Part shown: positions 22,938 through 32,460 of the stretch, in pieces | Layout: each line of letters begins with the position of its first letter | Numbering within the stretch: position 1 is the stretch's first letter | From: Calamus simplicifolius | Taxonomy: Eukaryota > Streptophyta > Magnoliopsida > Arecales > Arecaceae | Direction: 5' to 3' | Length of the DNA: 64,000 bases | NCBI GenBank assembly: GCA_900491605.1 | Contig: UESW01004260.1 | Span: 553,755-617,754, forward strand | Program-made: the position numbers and the translations under genes | The notes under the pieces: model-generated | The model's input: only the letters and a program-made list of their open reading frames with translations | Databases searched by the model: none | Told to the model about the DNA's origin: nothing

Positions 22938-24141
22938 TTATATTGCATATGAACAAAATAGTCTTAAAGGGGTACTTAGGTAACAGGTATACCTGCCACA
23001 ACGGAGTTTGAAGCGGCAGCATCCTGTTGGGTGAGGGTGAAGACCCTTCCCTGGGTCCTCGGCTGCTGTGGCTGGTTCATCCCAAGATTTGGAGAAGACA
23101 GCTGCTCCCTCCGAAGGGGACAAGTGGCCATCTTGTGATCCACTTTCCCTAAGGCACCTCTCGGCCCACGGCACTGTCTGCCCGGGTGGAAGTTCCCGCA
23201 GTGAGGGCAATGGGTCTCCTTACCCTTCGGTCCTGTGGGGGGCTGATATGTATCTTTCTTCTTAGCCTGCCCCGAAGACTGGCCCGAAGGAGACCCCTTT
23301 CTCTTCCTCTTTAACTCCCACTCCTTCTAGTTCCTATTCATGTCTCTTTCGATCACCAGGGCTTTGCTCACTATAGCACAATATGTGGAGAGCTCAAATG
23401 CATTGACTGCTTGCCTCAGTTTGAATCGCAATCCTTCAGTGAACCTGGTGATCTTGGCTCTCTCAGTGGTCACTATTTCCGGAGCAAATCGGGCTAACTA
23501 TGAACTCGGCTTCGTACTGGGCCACAGAGAGATTCTTCTGTTCTAGCTCCAGAAACTCAGACTCCATCTGCCTTTGCACACTACTGGGAAAGTATTTGTT
23601 GAAAAAGATCTCCTTGAACTCTCTCCAGGAAACAGCCTGTCCACCCAATCGTGCTCCATATGCAACCACCAATCATATGCCTCCCCTTGAAGGAGGTAGG
23701 TAGCAAATCTAATTCGCTCCTCCTCCTGGCTACCATGGGCCATGAAGGCCTTCTCCATCTCCCTCATCCATCCCTCAGCATCAGCGGGGTTGGTGGATCC
23801 AGAGAAGGGAGCAGGGGCTAAGCTCTTAAACTCAGCAAAGCTCCAACCCCCTCCTTGCCAGGGTTGCGGCGGAGCGGGCTAGACTGGTGGTTCAGGTTCG
23901 ACTCGCGGGTCTTGCTGAGTAGGAGGGCCGGGCTGAGCAGGCACCACTTGTTGGATCTGCCGCTGCATAGCCTGCACCATTTCCACAAGGGCCTGAAGTA
24001 TCTCAATCTGGCGCTGTTGCTGGCCATTACCAGCCACATTGATGGAACCAAAACCTCCAAAGTTTGCTGGCCTCCCTGCTGGCCAGAGTCACCAGCCTGG
24101 GAACCTCCAACTTATCGCATACTTCTGGTGTGACGAGGCAT
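22938..24141 (-). pseudogene. Gypsy gag (capsid-nucleocapsid), broken
   Basis: The probable start is the ATG at 24141, with a stop about nine codons later. Recognisable blocks are the capsid region with ADAEGWMREMEKAF and YLLQGEAYDWW (near 23.7 kb), then WREFKEIFFNKYFP and LSVAQYEAEF in a shifted frame (near 23.5-23.6 kb). A retroviral-type zinc knuckle, CPHCGNFHPGRQC, lies near 23.2 kb. It should form the particle that packages element RNA. At least two frameshifts and internal stops prevent translation as one protein. Confidence 0.85.
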
Positions 24142-24301
24142 GACTATTCCTGCCAAGTTTGGTTCTAATCAATATCTTTACAAACCCTTAAGTTTTAAAA
24201 ACATATTTATTAAAAAAAATTATATCTTCTTAGAGTTGTTACCCTCCCAGTGTCATCCTACTGTTTTGCCTAGTGTCATCTTATGTTTGTCCCTAAGGTC
24301 A

Positions 24302-24319
24302 AACCTGGCTCTGATACCA
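24302..24319 (-). other. Gypsy primer binding site (initiator tRNA-Met type)
   Basis: The minus strand reads TGGTATCAGAGCCAGGTT, starting 7 bases inside the 5' LTR edge. This is the standard plant iMet PBS. Confidence 0.93.
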
Positions 24320-24326
24320 TATTAGC

Positions 24327-26306
24327 TGTCACGCCCCAGACCCTATATTGGATCTAGGGGTGGCAACCCGCCGCATGCCTGGCATGCAAGGCGTCCCAAA
24401 ATATAACATTTAATACAAGAAGGGGTAATAACTATATATCGTCCAATTTAAATGGTTCTTAATACAAACTATAATCATAGGTTTTAGGCTACATGCCCAT
24501 CATATATAAGTCACTGGGGTTACAACAAAACGTTGGATCTTAGTTTCCTCTGAATGAAGCTCCAACTACCCCAGATCCCATTCTTTAGTCCTGTGGCTAT
24601 GAAAAACATTGTAAGATTTATATGAGCTTACACTCAATAAGTAAGCCTACTCTCATTTCGTCAAGTATTATCAAACCATATTTTTATGTATAAAACTTCC
24701 AATTTTAAATACATTTATCATGTTATCAAAACATGTATATCATCAGCTCAAATAATTTTGGAAGCTTAATTATACAATAAATGATGAAATATGCAATGTA
24801 AACAAACCCACTGTATTCATATAATTATTATTTTCTTATATGTCCCACGGCCCTACAACACCCATCTGGTGTATCACTCTTTAATGTCCCCTAAGAGAAA
24901 GGGTCCTGGTACCAGCGTTATGCCAAATATTATAATCAATCACAACACATCCTCTAGATGTGTGTGCATTATGCAATATATCAGTCACATCACATCCTCT
25001 AGATGTGTGTCCTCCACATATCTCCCCCTATAGAGGTGGGTCCCGTATCTCTCGGCATTTCACATCGTTTCACATCATATGAGAACCGCGGCGACACATA
25101 TCATCATCATATTTGTATGTAGCACATCATGCATCATCATGAGTATAAGCTCCTCATGTCATATATACAGTGGTTTGTATATTCATAGCATAAAATACAT
25201 CAATAATACTAGTATATTTTTACAAAGCCAAAATAATCACATCATTCAATTTTTGCATATTTATAATCTATTACTTTACAAAATATAGTAATCACATATA
25301 ATTATAGCAGATACCCAATTGTATAATAAAATTCCATTTTATCTCATTTTTTCCAAATAATGTAATATATCCATAATTTTATATTCTAATAAATTATGAA
25401 AATTATAATAAATGGATTACATACCTCAGTACGCTAATTCCAAACTGTAAATCAGCTATGTGGACATCCGGTTACCTGCAGCATTAATTTCTACAATTAA
25501 ATCTCAAAAATTGGAACAATGCAGCATTCCCTAAGGTCTACCCAGTCTAATCCTGGGCCCAACTTTGGGCTCGAATATCTTTCAATATATAAGCCCGAAT
25601 GAGGAAATAAAAATATCCCGAGAAACTAGAATCAATGCTGAATCGGGCTATATTTTTATTTCTTCATTCCCGGCCCAATACAGGGCCCAAATCGTAGCCC
25701 CAAAACTGCTCGCGAGCCGGCCCAATAGGGCCCAACGTGGGACGGCCCAAGCCGGCCCACGTCTCTTCATCATCTCCCCCGCCTCCTCCCCTGTTTCACC
25801 CGAAACAGGGGGAGGCCATGCCGGCAGCCAGGGCGACCGCCGGCCAAATTCCGGGTGGCCTGGCCGTTGGCGACCGGGCCAGAGCCGGCCGCGGCGACGG
25901 CCGGCTCCCTCTCCCTCTTTTTCTCCCTCAATTTCTCTCTTTTTCGCTCGATCCACGGCATGCGACTCGTGCCGATGGCACGGCTGGCCACCGTGGCCGG
26001 CCGGATACTCACTGGACGGTCGTTCGCCGCCGGTGAGGTCCTCTAGCCGACGCCCAGGTCCGGTGAGGCATCGAGCACTCCGCCGGGCCCGAACCAAGCC
26101 GTGAACCGGCTTGGTTCTCTCCCTTTTTCTCTGTCTCTCTCTCGATCTCGTGGAGGAGGGGTGCTCCCTCCCTCCTTAAATAGCAGCGAGGGGAGGGTTA
26201 TCCCCTCCCCTGTACCCATGTGAAGGGAGCGTATCGGCACCCCCTTCCTTGACTGGCTGCGGCACCCCTTGCCGCAGCCGTCAACAATGGCGGACAGGGG
26301 CTTACA
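24327..26306 (-). repeat. Gypsy 5' LTR (about 1980 bp)
   Basis: On the element strand it runs TGTAAGCCC...GGCGTGACA. It is closely similar to 17378-19411 apart from small indels and scattered substitutions. A TATTTAAGG TATA-like box near 26176-26182 would place transcription start early, giving a short U3 and a long, partly GC-rich R-U5 leader. Confidence 0.92.
26176..26182 (-). promoter_or_regulatory. Putative TATA box of gypsy 5' LTR
   Basis: The minus strand reads TATTTAA within CTATTTAAGGAG, about 125 bp inside the LTR start. The same word is at 19281-19287 in the 3' LTR. Confidence 0.4.
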
Positions 26307-26311
26307 ATGTT

Positions 26312-26892
26312 ATCATGCAGAAAGAAACGAGTTTAAAAGTTTTGGAAGCTGTTTGATGTTCATACTTCATCCGGTCGAGCAAGGAATAGCAATTTATTCA
26401 TTGTTTCAGAAAAATTATGTAAAGTAGGATATTGCTTTTTTTTTAATAATTAAATTGTTATAATATATAACCGTCTTGATCCATCGTCGTCATTGTAACA
26501 GTGGTCTTACATTGGCCACCGGACATAGTGTTTGATGTCCAAGTCTTTGTCACAGGACAATATTTCAATAACACTTCTTTTTTAAGAAAATATTTCAATA
26601 GTACTTGTCAATCTATTACAACCGCTCTCTGTACACAGGGTTATAGCCCCTCAAAATAAATCCAAACGCCGTTCAAATATTTTATTAAAAGAATAGCATT
26701 GATCTTATGTCTAGTTCAACCATGTGTGAATTTTTGGACTGAAATAACTGCTGTTAAACGGTCGCCGTGAACTTTAATGATAAAATATAATGAACAAGGA
26801 TGTTATTTAAATTAATCTTTTAAAAAGTTAAAAAAATAATGCAATACTAATGTAAGTTTTCGTGCTAGCACGTATTTAGTTTAACAGAAATT
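26312..26892. other. Spacer between gypsy and TAT-like elements
   Basis: AT-rich sequence with no gene or repeat recognised. Confidence 0.6.
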
Positions 26893-27207
26893 ATATATGA
26901 TGAGGGGTAAAATTGTCATTGCATTGTTGATCATTTACATCGGCGATGGGGTCGCGCCCAGTCCAAATGTCTTGCTTGCCAGCTGGCCGGCTAGCACGAC
27001 ATTCTAGCAACAAGAGTCTCCCCATAATGAAGAAAAAGAACAAGAGGGAAAAAAAAGGGCCACGTCATGTGCGTGGGTTCTCCCAAGTGCCCCCTCATTA
27101 ATATCTGGCAGTCAAATCAATAGGCTGGAGCATTTAATGGTGCAGAAACAGTCATAATGACTTAGCCAGCATTTAATGGAATAAAAAGAGAGGAGAAAGC
27201 ATACTTC

Positions 27208-27562
27208 GGCCAACATGCCTCGAAAAATATAGCTCGGCCAGCATAGCTCGGCCACCCTCAGCCTCAGCCAGCTTCAGCATAGCTCGGCCAACATAGCTCA
27301 GCCAGCATAGCTCGGCCAGCCTCAGCATCAGCCAGCTTCAGCATAGCTCGGCCAACATAGCTCGGCCAGCATAGCTCGGCCAGCCTCAGCATCAGCCAGC
27401 TTCAGCATAGCTCGGCCAGCCTCAGCATCAGTCAGCTTCAGCATAGCTCAGCCAGCATAGCTCGGCCAACATGCCTCGGCAAATATAGTTCGGCCAACAT
27501 GCCTCGGCAAATATAGTTCGGCAAATATAGTTCGGCCAACATGCCTCGGCAAATATAGTTTG
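27208..27562 (+). repeat. U3 tandem array of CTCGGCCA-type units (5' LTR)
   Basis: About 15-bp units of the form CATAGCTCGGCCAGC alternate with CTCAGCATCAGCCAGCTT. They are followed by longer units AACATGCCTCGGCAAATATA. It lies about 0.5-0.8 kb upstream of the TATA box, the position of an enhancer. Confidence 0.85.
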
Positions 27563-27638
27563 GCCTCCGCAACCGCGATATGTCTTTTGCATCAAGGCAT
27601 TTATGACCTCATAAAGGCCACATATATCCACCTGCTTT

Positions 27639-27655
27639 AAGGCATTCAATGCCTT
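27639..27655. repeat. Palindrome AAGGCATT-C-AATGCCTT in U3
   Basis: Perfect 8-bp arms around one base. Additional AAGGCATTTATG words lie on both sides. The internal segment at 28965-28981 has the same palindrome; the 3' LTR copy carries one arm mismatch. Confidence 0.85.
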
Positions 27656-28050
27656 ATTTTCTTCCCTGCATTAAGGCATTTATGCATTTATGACGTTCGC
27701 CCTTTATGCCTTGCACCTACCTCCGCCGAGCCTCCGCCAGCCATGATGACTGAACCACAACACCTCTGCGGAATCTGGCGCGCGAGAGTTCAAATTCACT
27801 GTAACAGAATAAGATTCCAAACAAGGAATCATGCCAAAACGTGGCCTAGGACCTACAATAGTGGCCTAGGGACCACGCAACCACTGAGTCTTGAGCCATC
27901 GGCCAGCTCTCCCCGCCTCCCAGCCGTCGATCCTCTAACTAACCAGATATGGATCCTACCGGCCCTGTAACAACCTGATTCGAATCCGTTTCGAATCCCA
28001 ACAACTTTCAGACCTCATCCAGAGCACGTCCAAGAAGTCAGGTGACCGCC

Positions 28051-28058
28051 TATAAATA
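28051..28058 (+). promoter_or_regulatory. TATA box of TAT-like 5' LTR
   Basis: Canonical TATAAATA about 300 bp before the LTR end. The same box is at 33554-33561. Confidence 0.75.
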
Positions 28059-28352
28059 CTACCACCCTCAAGCCTCTCAGGTACGGCTATTCTATGCCCA
28101 TTTTTTATTCGCAATTCTCACACTCCGCCATGAAAGCTCCCACGAGAGCTCGAAGGAACTCTTCCTGGGGGATCCTTCTCCCCATATTTGTTGATTGCTG
28201 GTCTCCACTGACTTGGGCATCGGAGGGTCTTCTGCAGAGGGCCACCCCCAACGCCTCTTGCGTGAGGACTGTCTTGTAGGTCCGCCTAGGAGGGAGCCCA
28301 CGCTGCAGCCCGATCGCGTCCGAGCCGAAGGACAGATTTCAGCAGCAACAGA

Positions 28353-28814
28353 TTGGCGCTAGAGGAAGGGCCTCAAGTCCCGTTAAACTTGAAAAAGGAG
28401 ACAAGGATCTTGATCTGGAAGAGAACCTCTCCAATAGCTAATCGGAGAAGGGCAACTTCTGAAGCCCAGGACCGGGTCGCCTCCCAGAGACCCGATCCGA
28501 TGAGTATCGTGGCACTGCCGCCACCACCAGCTGAGACTCCGTCGCCACCAGCTGTCCCAGTGACCCAGGACCCGTTCACCACACTGGTCCAGCAGGTCCA
28601 GGCCCTGACCCGTCTAGTTCAGGAGCGCCTTACAGCTCCCCATCCAGTTATAGCTGCCCCTGCTCCATGCCTCCTCGAAGAGGCCGCAGCTCCTCTTTCT
28701 CCAGCCACTTCTTCTTCTGGTCCGCATGGAGTTGCGGACCCCCCATGTCGACCTAAGGAGGCCAGACTAGTCCCGCAAGGGGGCTGCGACAGAGATCCCC
28801 CCAGATCTCGGTGA
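28353..28814 (+). pseudogene. TAT-like gag, N-terminal fragment
   Basis: An open frame of 153 codons begins right after the PBS. It is rich in Pro and Ala (e.g. PPPPAETPSPPAVPVTQDPF) with a short heptad-like stretch LVQQVQALTRLVQERL, as seen in the variable gag starts of TAT elements. No capsid or zinc-knuckle region follows, because the sequence changes to LTR-like and then integrase sequence. Not a complete protein. Confidence 0.55.
28354..28371 (+). other. Primer binding site of TAT-like element
   Basis: TGGCGCTAGAGGAAGGGC starts 3 bases after the LTR and begins with TGG, the complement of a tRNA CCA end. The tRNA species was not determined. Confidence 0.7.
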
Positions 28815-28914
28815 GCCCGATCCATCTCTCTGGTGTCCTCTCGCCATGACTCGACGCCGTCTCCGCCTTCTCCTTGCCTTGGCACAACAGATCGGCTTCC
28901 ATAGCCGCACTATG

Positions 28915-29010
28915 CGCACCAAGGCATTTATGGCCTCATAAAGGCCATGTGCATCTACCTGCTTTAAGGCATTTAATGCCTTATCTTCTTCCATCATTAA
29001 GGCATTTATG
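28915..29010 (+). repeat. LTR-U3-like segment inside the internal region
   Basis: It matches 27588-27684 of the 5' LTR closely (AAGGCATTTATG, CCTGCTTTAAGGCATT and the palindrome) although it lies in the internal region. This suggests a rearrangement joint where gag sequence was replaced. Confidence 0.8.
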
Positions 29011-29106
29011 GCTGCCGCATTGCCCCATAAGCACCTTTTGCATGAGGAAGGATGGCGTCATAAAGCCAAGACAAAGAGTTCTTAACTCCATGCTTCACAG
29101 AAGTCC

Positions 29107-29471
29107 AACATCTAGCTTCAACCTCGGCCAATGGATCTACCGTACCACACAGAGAGTTTCCACAGGCGAGACCCCGTTCCAGATAGCCTTCGGCGTAGAA
29201 GCTGTCATCCCCGTGGATATAGGACCCCCCTATCCACGGATGCTATCATGCCTCCAGAGTCAAAGGGAGATCTTTCTCGCCCGGCGACCTTGTTCTCCGG
29301 AAAGCATCTGTCTCCAAACCGCTGGAGCAAGGAAAATTGGCACCAAATTGGGAAGGCCCCTACCAAGTGGCGGAGATCATTAGACCGGGAACCTACAAGC
29401 TGCAAGATCTAAACGGAAAGTCTATCCCCCGGACGTGGAACTCGGACAATCTATGTAAGTATTATCAATAG
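29107..29471 (+). pseudogene. TAT-like integrase, C-terminal fragment
   Basis: One frame reads RTTQRVSTGETPFQIAFGVE and AVIPVDIGPP, the end of the integrase core in Athila/TAT elements. After a shift, GDLVLRKASVSKPLEQGKLA, NWEGPYQVAEIIRPGTYKL and a TAG stop at 29469-29471 form the usual end of the polyprotein. The D-D-E catalytic region is gone. It is followed directly by the hairpin array. Confidence 0.85.
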
Positions 29472-29649
29472 GGTATGTCCTCTATAAGTCCATTTTGATA
29501 TGCCTTATTATACCTTCCTGTCGGCACGTATTTTCATAATTTGCAACGTGAATCATCACACATTATGTTGCCAAAGATTGCAAAAAGAAACAGGTGCTGC
29601 TCACCAATCCTCGGCATGACCGAGTTGCCTATTTGCACAGAAAATCTCC

Positions 29650-30111
29650 GAACCTTGGCAGGGCCAAGTAAAAATCTCCGAACCTCGGCTGGGCCGAGCA
29701 ACAAAATCTCCGAACCTTGGCAGGGCCAAGTAAAAAATCTCCGAACCTCGGCTGGGCCGAGCAACAAAATCTTCGAACCTTGGCAGGGCCAAGTAAAAAT
29801 CTCCGAACCTCGGCTGGGCCGAGCAACAAATTCTCCGAACCTTGGCAGGGCCAAGTAAAAATCTCCGAACCTCGGCTGGGCCGAGCAACAAATTCTCCGA
29901 ACCTTGGCAGGGCCAAGTAAAAATCTCCGAACCTCGGCTGGGCCGAGCAACAAAATTCTCCGAACCTTGGCAGGGCCAAGTAAAAATCTCTGAACCTCGG
30001 CTGGGCCGAGCAACAAATTCTCCAAACCTTGGCAGGGCCAAGTAAAAATCTCCGAACCTCGGCTGGGCCGAGCAACAAAATTCTCCGAACCTTGGCAGCG
30101 CCAAGTAAAAT
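29650..30111 (+). repeat. Hairpin array block A, 62-63 bp period, eight units
   Basis: Each unit holds two stem-loops, CTTGGCAGGGCCAAG and CTCGGCTGGGCCGAG, separated by TAAAAATCTCCGAAC and CAACAAAATTCTCCGAAC. CTTGG starts at 29654, 29716, 29779, 29841, 29903, 29966, 30028 and 30091. Long minus-strand open frames in all three phases here are a by-product of the repeat. Confidence 0.92.
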
Positions 30112-31680
30112 ATAATCTTGAAGGCTCGGAAATACTGAGTAATTATTTGAAGGCTCAGCAACACCGAGTAATTTATTATTTGAAGCCTCGGTTACAACCG
30201 AGTAGCATCTTTGAAGGCTCGGAAACACCGAGTAATTCTTTGAAGGCTCGGCAACACCGAGTAATTTATTATTTGGAAGCCTCGGTTACAACCGAGTAGC
30301 ATCTTTGAAGGCTCGGAAATATCGAGTAATTCTTTGAAGGCTCGGCAACACCGAGTAATTTATTATTTGGAAGCCTCGGTTACAACCGAGTAGCATCTTG
30401 GGAAGGCTCGGCAACACCGAGTAATTTATTTGGAAGCCTCGGTTACAACCGAGTAGCATCTTGAGAAGGCTCGGCAACAACCGAGTAATATATTTCTAAA
30501 GGCTCGGCAACAACCGAGTAATAAATTCCTAGAGCATCGGCCAAAGACCGAGTGATATATTTCTGAAAGCTCGGCAACAACCGAGTAATAAATTCATCCA
30601 TAAAAGTATGCTCTTTTTAGACCTATTTTTATTCATTGAATTAAATTCAGTTTTTAAAAGGTCTGCAAAATTCCTATAACTCTCCTTGAAAGCTGCAATA
30701 AGAAGCAGGTCATATAAATTCTCGGTCGGACCGAGCAATCTCCGTACCTTGGCAGCGCCAAGTAAAATATAATCTTTATAATCCTCGGCTGGGCTGAGCG
30801 GTCTCCGAACCTTGGCAGCGCCAAGCAAAATATAATCTTGAAGGCTCGGAAACACCGAGTAATTCTTTGAAGGCTCGGCAACACAGAGTAATTTATTATT
30901 TGGAAGCCTCGGTTACAACCGAGTAGCATATTTGAAGGCTCGGAAACACCGAGTAATTCTTTGAAGGCTCGGCAACACCGAGTAATTTATTATTTGGAAG
31001 CCTCGGTTACAACCGAGTAGCATCTTTGAAGGCTCAGAAATACCGAGTAATTCTTTGAAGGCTCGGCAACACCGAGTAATTTATTATTTGGAAGCCTCGG
31101 TTACAACCGAGTAGCATCTTGGGAAGGCTCGGCAACACCGAGTAATTTATTATTTGGAAGCCTTGGTTACAACCGAGTAGCATCTTTGAAGGCTCGAAAC
31201 ACTGAGTAATTTTTTGAAGGCTAGGCAACACCGAGTAATTTATTATTTGGAAGCCTCGGTTACAATCGAGTAGCATCTTGGGAAGGCTCGGCAACACTGA
31301 GTAATTTATTATTTGAAGCCTCGGTTACAACCGAGTAGCAACTATTATTTGGAAGCCTCGGTTACAACCGAGTAGCATCTTTGAAGGCTCAGAAACACCG
31401 AGTAATTATTTGAAGGCTCAGCAACACCGAGTAATTTATTATTTAGAAGCCTCGGTTACAACCAAGTAGCATCTTTGAAGGCTCGGCAACACCGAGTAAT
31501 TTATTTGGAAGCCTCGGTTACAACCGAGTAGCATCTTGAGAAGGCTCGGCAACAACCGAGTAATATATTTCTAAAGGCTCGGCAACAACCGAGTAATAAA
31601 TTCCCAGAGCATCGGCCAAAGACCGAGTGATATATTTCTGAAGGCTCGGCAACAACCGAGTAATAAATTCATTCATAAAA
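30112..31680 (+). repeat. Hairpin array block B, roughly 93-bp higher-order units
   Basis: Units combine CTCGGTTACAACCGAG, CTCGGAAACACCGAG and CTCGGCAACACCGAG (or CAACAACCGAG) separated by TAGCATCTTTGAAGG and TAATTCTTTGAAGG spacers. A non-repeat 3' flank at about 30.6-30.72 kb recurs at about 31.68-31.79 kb, so part of the block was duplicated with a shift of about 1075 bp. Confidence 0.9.
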
Positions 31681-31789
31681 GTACGCTCTTTCTAGACCCA
31701 TTTTTATTCATTGAATTAAGTTCAGTTTTTAAAAGGCCTGCGAAATTTTTATAACTCTCCTTGAAAGTTACAATGAGAAGCAGGTCATA

Positions 31790-32240
31790 AAAAGCCCTGG
31801 CCAGAGCCGGAGTGCATCTCTTATAATCAAAAGCCCCGGCTAGAGCCGGAGTGCATCTCTTATAATCAAAAGCCCCGGCTAGAGCCGGAGTGCATCTCTT
31901 ATAATCAAAAGCCCCGGCCAGAGCCGGAGTGCATCTCTTATTATCAAAAGCCCCGGCCAGAGCCGGAGTGCATCTCTTATTATCAAAAGCCTCGGCCAGA
32001 GCCGAAGGGCATCACCTATTAACAGAAACCTCGGCCAAGACCGAGTGACATGTCGGAACCCTCGGCTAAAGCCGGAGGGAATTTCTTATTGATCTTCAAA
32101 AGCTCCGGCCAGAGCCGGAGTGCATCTCTTATTATCAAAAGCCCCGGCCAGAGCCGGAGTGCATCTCTTATTATCAAAAGCCTCGGCCGAAGACTGAGTG
32201 ATATATTTCTGCAGCCTCGGCCAATCCGAGTGATACAGCA
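31790..32240 (+). repeat. Hairpin array block C, 39-bp period
   Basis: Units carry AGCCCCGGCCAGAGCCGGAG followed by TGCATCTCTTATTATC. GAGCCGG starts at 31804, 31843, 31882, 31921 and 31960. Later units drift to CTCGGCCAGAGCCGAAG and CTCGGCCAAGACCGAG, linking block C to block B. Confidence 0.9.
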
Positions 32241-32443
32241 CTAAAGCTTCGTCCCAGCGGATAATTTCTCGGAACTCTAGTGCAACTAAAGCACCTTATT
32301 TTACTTCAGCAAGAGGGCCGCCCAGGCCTTTCTCTAACCTACATAGCGATAAATACTTCCTCTACAGAGGATCGAATGACACGTCCCCTAAATAAGATTG
32401 CTCCAGAATTCTACTCTCTATATCCGAAATTACACTTTGGACT

Positions 32444-32460
32444 AGGGAGTGGGGGGCATG
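32444..32460 (+). other. Polypurine tract of TAT-like element
   Basis: AGGGAGTGGGGGGCATG lies directly before the 3' LTR start TGATGAGG. Confidence 0.85.

Larger units (their letters stand above)
17378..26306 (-). mobile_element. Ty3/gypsy chromovirus (Tekay/Del-like), degenerate full-length copy
   Basis: This is a complete LTR retrotransposon in minus orientation, with 5' LTR 24327-26306 and 3' LTR 17378-19411. A perfect 5-bp TSD ATGTT lies at 17373-17377 and 26307-26311. The PBS matches initiator tRNA-Met and the polypurine tract (PPT) touches the 3' LTR. The internal 4.9 kb encodes gag, protease, reverse transcriptase, RNase H, integrase and a C-terminal chromodomain, in the gypsy order. 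Chromodomain placement and the ATWE-type motif suggest the Tekay/Del clade. Several frameshifts and in-frame stops make this copy non-autonomous. Confidence 0.93.
26898..28350 (+). repeat. TAT-like 5' LTR (1453 bp)
   Basis: Starts TGATGAGG and ends CAGCAGCAACA. U3 contains the tandem AGCTCGGCCAGCAT array at 27.2-27.56 kb, and a TATAAATA box at 28051-28058 predicts a start near 28.08 kb. Confidence 0.9.

Noticed and set aside
29534..30228. Minus-strand open frames of 163, 187 and 199 codons in all three phases
   Set aside because: They follow the 62-63 bp hairpin repeat, which happens to lack stops on that strand. Three phases open at once argues against coding.
27208..32240. Repeats with short regular units considered as a CRISPR array
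   Set aside because: Spacers are themselves repeated, no cas genes are present, and the setting is a plant LTR retrotransposon.
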